This document shows, in pieces, positions 1 to 5,761 of a stretch of DNA of 10,285 nucleotides. The translations under genes were made by a program, and so were the position numbers. Under the pieces are notes generated by a model that worked only from the letters and a program-made list of their open reading frames with translations, was not told the DNA's origin and did not search any database. Source of the DNA: Vulcanimicrobiota bacterium (GTDB taxonomy: Bacteria > Vulcanimicrobiota > Vulcanimicrobiia > Vulcanimicrobiales > Vulcanimicrobiaceae); the NCBI GenBank assembly GCA_013289785.1, contig JABCZE010000031.1, positions 1 to 10,285 of the forward strand, read 5' to 3'. Positions within the stretch are counted from its first letter, which is position 1; every line of letters begins with the position of its first letter.

Positions 1-220
1 TGCCGTCGCCCTTGAGAATCACCGTTTTGAGGTAGTAGGGCTTCATGAATGAATATTGATAGACGCGGTCTTGCGTCTTCGGTCCGTTGACTTCGTGCGA
101 GTGCAGAACGCACGTGTAATCGTCCACGCCGGCAAACGCGCGGTCGAATGCCGCGATCGCGGGGGCCTGACCGGCCGCGCGCGCGGTGCCGCAAGTTGCC
201 GCGACGAGCGCCACAAGCAC
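1..220 (-). CDS. Exported protein resembling LolA/DUF1571, 3' end missing (off left edge)
   Basis: The minus strand carries an open frame of 73 codons that runs off the window. It begins with GTG at 220-218 (a second GTG is at 214-212). The first residues, MLVALVAATCGTARAAGQAP, form a short hydrophobic export signal with an AxA-like cleavage site near residue 16. The mature part contains VDDYTCVLHSHEVNG, then YQYSFMKPYYLKTVILKGDG. This is the style of the N-terminal half of periplasmic proteins related to the LolA fold or DUF1571 (Y-T-C, then H-E-x-x-G, then K-P and K-G). These fold as an open beta-barrel that may hold a lipid, but the role here is not known. No ATG, GTG or TTG lies further upstream in this frame before a stop inside the preceding gene, although the frame itself stays open. 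No good ribosome site precedes the GTG. It is probably co-transcribed with the lipoprotein gene 53 bp upstream. Export is fairly sure; the family is tentative. Confidence 0.6.
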   Translation of the reverse strand, partial: MLVALVAATCGTARAAGQAPAIAAFDRAFAGVDDYTCVLHSHEVNGPKTQDRVYQYSFMKPYYLKTVILKGDG

Positions 221-273
221 TCGCGCTTGCCACGCGCGCTGAGCTTGGCGGAAGATATCCTCCGCCGAGGGCG
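221..273 (-). promoter_or_regulatory. Hairpin between two co-directional genes, with a buried GGAGG
   Basis: The 53-nt gap between the lipoprotein stop and the next gene holds a nearly perfect 20-bp palindrome at 247-266. In the minus-strand transcript it reads GGCGGAG, loop GAUAUC, UUCCGCC: seven pairs with one G-U wobble. The stem contains GGAGG (259-263), a possible ribosome site, but no start codon stands at the right distance from it. No T-run follows, so it does not look like an intrinsic terminator. It could be a processing or stability hairpin, or a protein-binding palindrome. Seen directly in the sequence; the function is inference. Confidence 0.4.
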
Positions 274-642
274 CTACGGCGATGTGCGGCCGCCGACGAT
301 AAGCACGTTCATTGCGCGAGGGCCGAACGACGAACGAAAGTGACCGCTCACCGTTACCTGGCTTCCGGCGCTGACGTTCGCTCTATCGAACTCGATGACG
401 TTGATGCAGGCACTGTCGCAGAGCTGATAGATCGTCGCCGTGCGACGGCGCATCTGGCGAGCGTTCGGCTTTCTTGCCATTCCCGTCACGGTGATGTCCT
501 GTCCGTCGTAGGTGGCGGGATTAGCGGCTAGCGCGGACGGCGCGAGCGCTTGGCTCGCGTGGCTGCAGGCTACGGTCAAAGCCGCGGCCGCCAGAAGCGC
601 GACACACGCTGCGGCGCGTAAAGACTGTAAAATTGAGGGCAT
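274..642 (-). CDS. Small lipoprotein with OB-fold-like domain
   Basis: This 122-residue protein has an N-terminal signal (MPSILQSLRAAACVALLAAA) ending in a lipobox-like LTVAC, so Cys26 would be the lipidated residue. The usual L at -3 is a T, making it an imperfect lipobox. The mature part reads like a small OB-fold: YDGQDITVTGMARKP (about 45-59), then a strand with CDSAC (Cys75 and Cys79, possible disulfide or metal pair), NVIEFDRANVSAGSQVTVSG and a final strand MNVLIVGG. The alternation 'Y-D-G-Q-x-I-x-V-x-G ... G-S-x-V-x-V-x-G' is typical of nucleic-acid-binding-type OB folds reused in periplasmic proteins (BOF, CcmE-like), where the ligand is often unknown. There is no purine-rich ribosome site before the ATG. 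It lies 61 bp downstream of the GNAT gene and 53 bp upstream of the LolA-like gene, so the three may be one transcript. The molecular role is unknown. Confidence 0.75.
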   Translation of the reverse strand: MPSILQSLRAAACVALLAAAALTVACSHASQALAPSALAANPATYDGQDITVTGMARKPNARQMRRRTATIYQLCDSACINVIEFDRANVSAGSQVTVSGHFRSSFGPRAMNVLIVGGRTSP

Positions 643-703
643 CGAGGAGACTTCGATTCGAATACCACCTGTGGCCTTGCCCGGGCGATGCTTTCACAAG
701 CGA

Positions 704-1219
704 CTATCCGCCGGGCAGGCCGACCCCTAGAGCCTCATACTTAACTACGTCGATACCGAAGTGATGTGCGAGTCCGAGCGGCGCCATGCCGATCGAACGG
801 ATGACGCCGATCGACCGGGCGTTCTCGGGAAACGCTACGGCGACGATGCGTGGCATCTTCAGGTTGGTAAACCCATGGGCTAGCATTGTCCTCGCTGCTT
901 CGGAAGCGTAACCCTTCCCCCAGTGGGGAGAATCCAGGACGAATGCGATCTCGATCTCGGGCGTTTGCTCGAGCCGCCCGAGCCCACAGTGTCCGATGAC
1001 CGTTCCGAGGCTCTTGACGACGACGGGATAGAAACCGTAACCTTGCTCGATATCGAGCTCCCGCATCCGCGCTATTATTCTGGCCGTTCGCTCGGGAGTC
1101 CATATCCCGCCCGGAATGAACTGCATCACCTCAGGCTTGAGGTAAATGTCCGTCACCGCGGCGACATCTTCGTCGTTCCACTTGCGAATGAGCAGCCGCT
1201 CCGTCTCAACAACGCTCAT
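704..1219 (-). CDS. GNAT-family N-acetyltransferase (RimJ/RimL type)
   Basis: A 171-residue cytoplasmic enzyme predicted to transfer an acetyl group from acetyl-CoA to an amine; the acceptor cannot be told from sequence. It starts in the manner of the RimJ/RimL branch (TERLLIRKWNDED, 6-18). The core strand EIEIAFVLDSPHWGKGYASEA (88-108) contains the pyrophosphate-binding loop W-G-K-G-Y-A, the Q/R-x-x-G-x-G/A motif of the family. Further on, ENARSIGVIRSIGM (132-145) is the N-x-x-S ... G-M motif where Asn and Ser contact CoA and the following helix ends. The length matches the family. The ATG at 1219-1217 gives the expected N-terminus; AGG lies immediately before it, too close to be a good ribosome site. 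It is the first of three minus-strand genes and is transcribed divergently from the lipoprotein gene at 1385. The family is sure; the substrate is open. Confidence 0.9.
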   Translation of the reverse strand: MSVVETERLLIRKWNDEDVAAVTDIYLKPEVMQFIPGGIWTPERTARIIARMRELDIEQGYGFYPVVVKSLGTVIGHCGLGRLEQTPEIEIAFVLDSPHWGKGYASEAARTMLAHGFTNLKMPRIVAVAFPENARSIGVIRSIGMAPLGLAHHFGIDVVKYEALGVGLPGG

Positions 1220-1384
1220 CCTAAACCGATGGCCGGGGGCCGAGCTGCGAATATTTCATACTGCGCAGAGTTTAGGCCGGTCCATGAGCTCGGCCTTCAG
1301 CTGTGGGGAACGCTCCCGAGGATATACGGGCGCACCGCTGAATTGCAGCCGCCTTGCTTTTCGTTTGTCTGGAGGTTGAGGACC
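1220..1384. promoter_or_regulatory. Divergent intergenic region with a 9-bp inverted repeat
   Basis: This 165-bp gap lies between the divergent GNAT and lipoprotein genes, so it should hold both promoters. It contains a perfect inverted repeat, GGCCGAGCT (1238-1246) and AGCTCGGCC (1287-1295), spaced 40 nt apart. Between the arms are an AT-rich stretch (aatatttcata, 1250-1260) and the 8-bp palindrome CTGCGCAG (1261-1268). No convincing -35/-10 pair can be named. The arms could be an operator read in both directions, but this is inference. Confidence 0.35.
1371..1375 (+). promoter_or_regulatory. Ribosome binding site deciding the lipoprotein start
   Basis: GGAGG stands nine nt before the ATG at 1385. 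Together with the lipoprotein signal that starts at this ATG, it places the true start far inside a longer open frame that begins at 923 and runs antisense to the acetyltransferase gene. Confidence 0.75.
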
Positions 1385-2563
1385 ATGCGCTTTTCATCGG
1401 CCGCCGCGACGAGTCTATTCATCGCCGTCGTCATCGCGTTTACGGGTTGCGGAAGCAACTTGCAAACGACTCAAAGTCTGCCGAATACGGGGGCACTTGT
1501 GAAAGGGCCCATCAGTGAAGTTGAAGTGCTGAAGCTTCAACTTGCCGGGAAACTGCACAGCATCTTCCCGCGTGAGGCTCTGCTGCACGCCCTCAAGACG
1601 ATCGGCGGGCACCCGCGACCCCATCTCGCTTTCCGCCGTTCGAGTAGCGTGAGCCTGTGGGTGTCGGATCTCGCCTACTCTTACGTGATCGGGACGAACG
1701 GAAGCGGCAAACAGATCGTCACGGCCATCGATACCGGGCAGAACGGATGTTCGGATCCCAACGGTATCAAGGTCGATCATTCTTTGAATCTTTGGGTCGC
1801 CTGCAGTTTCAACTCGTCGATGGCCAATGGTGTGGTCCAAGAGTATAAACCGGGCTCGTCGACGCCGTTCGCGACGTTTAACGATGCCGGGTGCAACTCA
1901 CCCTGCACGTCGTTCAACGCGTCCGCCCAAGACGTTGCTTTTGACTCCAACGGACACGTGTTTGCCGCAAACGGCGATTCCAACGAATGCGATCCGACCT
2001 GCTCGGCACCTCTGGTCGCGGCCGTTTGGTGGCCGTCAAACTCGCCCAGCTCCGTGCCGGCTCCCATTGAGGATCCAAATATCAACAACTTTGGCGGTTT
2101 CCTGGACGTTGACGCGGCCGGAAACCTTTACATGACGGGACAAGGATGCATCGGGACCGCGTGCGGCTACCTGCTCGACGAGATCGCGAATCCGACCGGC
2201 GCATCGCCGACCGTAGTCAACCTCATTCCCCCGAGCTTTAGCGCGGATTTGGAAGGAGTCTACGTCAGCAACGGTGGCACGGTATTGAACGTTACCGACG
2301 CAGCATCGCGGAAGACTTCGCAGTACCATCTGCCTTGGACCGGGGTACCCTTCGATAAGCTGGGCCCGACGGTGCAAAATGTTGCGGGCTTCGGGCAGCC
2401 GGTCTCCGGGGGCTTCAACTACGCGGACAAGCGGCTCGCTCTCGGCGACGCATTCGGTTGGGTCGACATCGGACGGGTCGCCACAAATGCGTGGACCGCC
2501 GCGACGAATATCGACATCAACGCGCTCAATGTCGGCGCGGCATTTGTGCCGTCGGACAAGTAG
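1385..2563 (+). CDS. Secreted lipoprotein, beta-propeller-like (NHL-type)
   Basis: A 392-residue predicted lipoprotein. The signal MRFSSAAATSLFIAVVIAF ends in TGC, so Cys22 is the likely lipid anchor. After a low-complexity linker the protein has repeated blade-like segments of the kind 'D-x-x-G-N-L-Y': LWVSDLAYSYVIG, NGIKVDHSLNLWVAC, AQDVAFDSNGHVFAANGD and FLDVDAAGNLYMTGQG. This is the spacing of NHL/SMP-30-like beta-propellers. The mature part has eight cysteines, six of them in close pairs (CNSPC, CDPTC, CIGTAC), which suggests disulfide-closed loops outside the cytoplasm. There is no CxxCH haem motif. No catalytic residues are recognised, so a binding role is as likely as an enzymatic one. 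The gene ends 15 bp from the convergent lipoprotein at 2579. It resembles in plan, but not clearly in sequence, the lipoprotein at 5754-6908. Confidence 0.8.
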   Translation: MRFSSAAATSLFIAVVIAFTGCGSNLQTTQSLPNTGALVKGPISEVEVLKLQLAGKLHSIFPREALLHALKTIGGHPRPHLAFRRSSSVSLWVSDLAYSYVIGTNGSGKQIVTAIDTGQNGCSDPNGIKVDHSLNLWVACSFNSSMANGVVQEYKPGSSTPFATFNDAGCNSPCTSFNASAQDVAFDSNGHVFAANGDSNECDPTCSAPLVAAVWWPSNSPSSVPAPIEDPNINNFGGFLDVDAAGNLYMTGQGCIGTACGYLLDEIANPTGASPTVVNLIPPSFSADLEGVYVSNGGTVLNVTDAASRKTSQYHLPWTGVPFDKLGPTVQNVAGFGQPVSGGFNYADKRLALGDAFGWVDIGRVATNAWTAATNIDINALNVGAAFVPSDK

Positions 2564-2578
2564 GTTCCTGAGGCGTCG

Positions 2579-2941
2579 CTACTTCGTCGAACGAATATAG
2601 GTGACGGCCGAATGGCCGTTGGTGTCCTGGACCCGGATCTGCTCGGTATCGAGCTTGCTGCACGTGACGCCTTGCGGAACCACGGTCCAGGCCCCGGTCG
2701 TCGTGATCGGAGTTTGAACTACCCAACACTTTCCAACGACCGTATCGGCGGTAAAGAGCCCCGTGTAACCGTCTTCCACCGCGATCAACGTGAACTTCGA
2801 TTGAATCGATTCTGCCGCAGGGGCTGATGCCGTTCCGTTAGGCGTTATCCGGATCACGTTGGGCATGTAGTAGGCGGGCGTACAGGACACCAAGCCAAGC
2901 GTGATGGCAACCGTCAGCGAAAGATGGCGCGGCCCTCTCAT
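2579..2941 (-). CDS. Small lipoprotein of unknown function
   Basis: A 120-residue protein with a textbook lipoprotein signal: MRGPRHLSLTVAITLG followed by lipobox LVSC, with Cys20 as the lipid anchor. The mature domain has a beta-rich pattern (SKFTLIAVEDGYTGLFTAD, KCWVVQTPIT, AWTVVPQGVTC, EQIRVQDTNGHSAVTYIRS) and two further cysteines (72 and 94) that could form one disulfide. I do not recognise the family. The start is well supported: AAGGAAG (minus strand, at 2950-2956) lies eight nt before the ATG. The open frame continues far upstream (to about 3652), but that part is antisense to the cyclase gene and is not coding. The gene is divergent from the cyclase-STAND gene with a 69-bp gap, and convergent with the propeller lipoprotein. 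Nothing visible links its job to either neighbour. Confidence 0.78.
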   Translation of the reverse strand: MRGPRHLSLTVAITLGLVSCTPAYYMPNVIRITPNGTASAPAAESIQSKFTLIAVEDGYTGLFTADTVVGKCWVVQTPITTTGAWTVVPQGVTCSKLDTEQIRVQDTNGHSAVTYIRSTK

Positions 2942-3010
2942 ACAAAAAACTTCCTTGTAAGCCGTTCGCGCCCCTGGGGACGGGGCGGTTGCTGGGAGAA
3001 GCGCCGCTGT
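2942..3010. promoter_or_regulatory. Short divergent promoter region
   Basis: The 69 bp between the divergent lipoprotein (minus) and the cyclase (plus) must hold both 5' leaders, and probably at least one promoter lies within a coding region. The sites visible are the minus-strand ribosome site AAGGAAG (2950-2956) and a plus-strand GGGAG (2994-2998), twelve nt before the cyclase ATG. No clear -10/-35 boxes are seen. Confidence 0.35.
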
Positions 3011-5761
3011 ATGGCGCTGCCGACCGGAGCGATCACGCTGCTCTTTAGCGATATCGAGGGAAGCACGCAGCGCTGGGAGGAGAGGCCCGAGGCGATGGTC
3101 TCGGCGCTGCACCGTCACGACCAGCTGATGCGCGGCGCCATCGAAGCAAACAGCGGCCATATCTTCAAGACCGTCGGCGATGCCTTTTGCGCGGCGTTCT
3201 CGCGCGCGGCCGACGGGGTGGCGGCGGCCTTGGATGCCCAGCGCGCGGTGGCGGCGGAAGACTTCTCGGCCGTCGGCGGATTGCGCGTGCGCATCGCGGT
3301 GCATAGCGGCACGACCCACGAGCGAGATGGCGACTATTTCGGTCCGACGGTAAACCGGGTCGCGCGATTGCTGGCCGTCGTGCACGGCGAACAGGTAGTG
3401 ATCTCCGGAGAGGCTGCGCAGTTGCTTGCGGACGCATTGCCTGGCCAAGCGGAACTGCGCGACCTCGGCAGTCACCGTCTGAAGGATTTGGTCGAGCCGG
3501 AGCACGCGTGGCAACTCACGGCCCCGGGCTTGCGCGATGTCTTTCCACCGCTGCTGTCGCTGGGATCGCTTCCGAACAATCTGCCGCGGCAAGTAACGGC
3601 GCTCATCGGCCGCGATGAGGTTGTCGCCGAAGTCGAAGCCCTGATCGCGCAATCGCCGCTGGTAACGTTGGTGGGAACCGGCGGCGTCGGCAAGACGCGC
3701 CTGGCGTTGCAGGCCGGTGCGGACGTGCTCGACGGCTCCGGCGACGGCGTGTGGTTCGTAGAGCTGGCGCCGCTGAGCGATCCGAGTTTGGTCGCGGTTA
3801 CGATTGCATCGACGTTGGGATTGCGCGAGCAGCCGGAGCGCCCGATGCTCGAAACGTTGCTGCGATATCTAAAAAATAGACGATTGCTTCTCATCCTGGA
3901 CAACTGCGAGCACGTTATCGCAGAGACTGCGCGAATTGCTGAAGCCATTCTGCGAGACTGCCCGAACGTTCGATTGTTGGCGACCAGCCGCGAAGCGCTG
4001 CGCATTTCCGGCGAGCAGCCTTACCGGATGCCTTCGCTGGCGGTTCCGAAGGATGGTGCCGCGCGCACCGCAGCGGAGGCGCTGCAATACGGAGCGGCCG
4101 CATTATTTATCCAGCGCGCCACGATTGCCGACGCGAAGTTCCGGCTGAGCGACGCAAACGCCCCGGTCGTAGGCGAGATCGTCCGTCGCCTCGACGGCAT
4201 TCCGTTGGCGATCGAATTGGCCGCGGCGCGCGTAAAGGTGTTGACGTTGCCACAAATAGCCAAGAAATTGGACGAGCGCTTTGCGGTGCTGACCGGTGGA
4301 AGCCGTACGGCGTTACCGCGGCACCAAACGATGCGCGCGCTTATCGACTGGAGCTATGACCTGCTCTCTCCGCAGGAGCAGCGGTTGTTCGCGCGGCTTG
4401 CAATCTTTGCCGGCGGATGGACGCTGGACACGGCCGGCGAGGTCTGCGCCGGCGACGACGTTCTCGAACTGCTGTCGGCATTGGTCGATAAATCGCTGAT
4501 CGTTGCCGAGCCTGCCGGCGAACAACAGCGTTACGCCTGGCTCGAGTCGACCCGAGAGTACGCGCGCGAACGGCTGGCGCAAAGCGGCGAGCTCGAGACG
4601 ATCGCGCGCGCGCACGCCGAGGCCTATCTCGTTCTCGCCGAGCGCTTACACGGCGCGTTCGACTCGACTCCCGATCGAGTCTGGTTGTCGCAGACCGAAC
4701 CGGAGTTAGAGAACTGGCGTGCGGCGCTGGCATGGTCGCTCGGCGCGCGAAACGACGTTCTGCTCGGGCAGCGCCTCACCGCTAAGTTGGGCGACTTCTG
4801 GCACAGCTATGGCGCGAGCGAAGGACTGCGCTGGGTGCGAGCGGCGCTCGAAATGGTTGACGAGTCGACGCCCGCCTTGGTCGTCGCGCAGCTCGACCTT
4901 GCCGAAGGGCTGCTGTACGAGTCGCTCGGCCGTATCGGTTTGAGCCACATCCCGGCCCAACGGGCTTTGTCGCGCTTCCACGAGCTTGACGACCAAATGG
5001 GCGTGGCCTACGCGCAACACATTCTCGGCAGCTCGCTAGCCCACCACGGCCGCATCGCCGACGGCGAAGCACTGTTGAGGGCCGCGCTCGAGGTTTCTCG
5101 CAAGTACGGAGGGCGCAGGCTAACGGGACGCACGCTGCGGCGCCTGGCGACGGCTCGCGTGCATGCCGGCGATCGCGCGACGGCGCGCTCGCTCTACGCG
5201 GAAGCCTTGGAAATCTTCAAAGCGGCCGGGGCAGAGCGCAACGTTGCGTTTGTGGCGACCTTCCTCGCCGAACTCGAATTCCAAGAGGGCGACGCCGAGG
5301 CGGCGGTACGGCTCGCGGGGCAAGCGCTGGCGAGCGATCGCGAGGTGCCGGACCGAATCCGCGCGATGTTCACTTCAAGCAACATGGCGGCGTACCTAAT
5401 CGCTCTGGAACGTTATGACGAAGCGCGCGAACGCGCCCGCGAAGCGCTTACGCTTGCGGCTCGTCAAGAGAACGCCGTCCTGGTCGCAACCGCGTTGCAG
5501 CATTTAGCGGCCTGCGCGGCGCTACGGCTGGGCGAAGAAGAAGCGCAAGCCAATAAGACGCGCGCCGCGAGCTTGATCGGCTTTGTCGATGCGCGTCTAA
5601 CCGAACTCGAAAATCACCGTGAGTTCACCGAGCAACAAGAATACGACCGCGCGATCGATGCGCTCCGAGAGACGTTCGACCAGAGCGAGCTTGGGCGGCT
5701 CATGGCAGAGGGCCAAGCCTGGAGCAAGGAGCGAGCGATCGCGGAAGGCCTTGCTACCTAG
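3011..5761 (+). CDS. Class III adenylate cyclase - NB-ARC (STAND) ATPase - TPR regulator
   Basis: A 916-residue cytoplasmic signalling protein. Residues 5-170 are a class III nucleotide cyclase with all six canonical residues: metal-binding D14 (LFSDIEGST) and D57, adenine-selecting K53 (FKTVGDAF) and D108 (GDYFG), and transition-state N115 and R119 (VNRVARL). It should therefore form an active homodimer making cAMP from ATP. Residues about 195-475 are an NB-ARC/STAND ATPase: Walker A GTGGVGKT (222-229), Walker B LLLILDNCEH (292-301), sensor LATSRE (323-328), GIPLAIELAA (396-405), then a winged-helix-like segment (RALIDWSYDLLSPQEQRLF). The remainder is alpha-helical and TPR-like, the probable ligand or partner sensor. 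Related mycobacterial proteins (Rv0386 type) add a C-terminal LuxR DNA-binding domain; none is seen here. The ATG at 3011 is chosen because it directly precedes the cyclase fold; the in-frame ATG at 2924 lies in the antisense lipoprotein gene. The 3' end overlaps the convergent gene by 8 bp. Confidence 0.92.
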   Translation: MALPTGAITLLFSDIEGSTQRWEERPEAMVSALHRHDQLMRGAIEANSGHIFKTVGDAFCAAFSRAADGVAAALDAQRAVAAEDFSAVGGLRVRIAVHSGTTHERDGDYFGPTVNRVARLLAVVHGEQVVISGEAAQLLADALPGQAELRDLGSHRLKDLVEPEHAWQLTAPGLRDVFPPLLSLGSLPNNLPRQVTALIGRDEVVAEVEALIAQSPLVTLVGTGGVGKTRLALQAGADVLDGSGDGVWFVELAPLSDPSLVAVTIASTLGLREQPERPMLETLLRYLKNRRLLLILDNCEHVIAETARIAEAILRDCPNVRLLATSREALRISGEQPYRMPSLAVPKDGAARTAAEALQYGAAALFIQRATIADAKFRLSDANAPVVGEIVRRLDGIPLAIELAAARVKVLTLPQIAKKLDERFAVLTGGSRTALPRHQTMRALIDWSYDLLSPQEQRLFARLAIFAGGWTLDTAGEVCAGDDVLELLSALVDKSLIVAEPAGEQQRYAWLESTREYARERLAQSGELETIARAHAEAYLVLAERLHGAFDSTPDRVWLSQTEPELENWRAALAWSLGARNDVLLGQRLTAKLGDFWHSYGASEGLRWVRAALEMVDESTPALVVAQLDLAEGLLYESLGRIGLSHIPAQRALSRFHELDDQMGVAYAQHILGSSLAHHGRIADGEALLRAALEVSRKYGGRRLTGRTLRRLATARVHAGDRATARSLYAEALEIFKAAGAERNVAFVATFLAELEFQEGDAEAAVRLAGQALASDREVPDRIRAMFTSSNMAAYLIALERYDEARERAREALTLAARQENAVLVATALQHLAACAALRLGEEEAQANKTRAASLIGFVDARLTELENHREFTEQQEYDRAIDALRETFDQSELGRLMAEGQAWSKERAIAEGLAT

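Noticed and set aside
679..686. GCCCGGGC palindrome as a terminator after the acetyltransferase gene
   Set aside because: It is only an 8-bp self-complementary word without loop or T-run; such words are common in GC-rich DNA.
923..1384. N-terminal extension of the propeller lipoprotein frame (long ORF from 923)
   Set aside because: It is antisense to the acetyltransferase gene and has no family features; the lipoprotein signal and GGAGG place the start at 1385.
2924..3010. Upstream ATG for the cyclase gene at 2924
   Set aside because: It lies within the divergent lipoprotein gene and would add 29 Arg-rich residues before the conserved cyclase start; GGGAG precedes the ATG at 3011.
2942..3652. 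N-terminal extension of the 120-aa lipoprotein frame
   Set aside because: It is antisense to the cyclase domain and rich in Arg/Gln as mirrored GC-rich codons are; a ribosome site and lipobox signal support the start at 2941.
3500..5761. STAND part read as an Avs-type defence protein
   Set aside because: Fusion to a canonical class III cyclase, with no nuclease, protease or other toxic effector, fits the known regulatory cyclase-NB-ARC-TPR family better.
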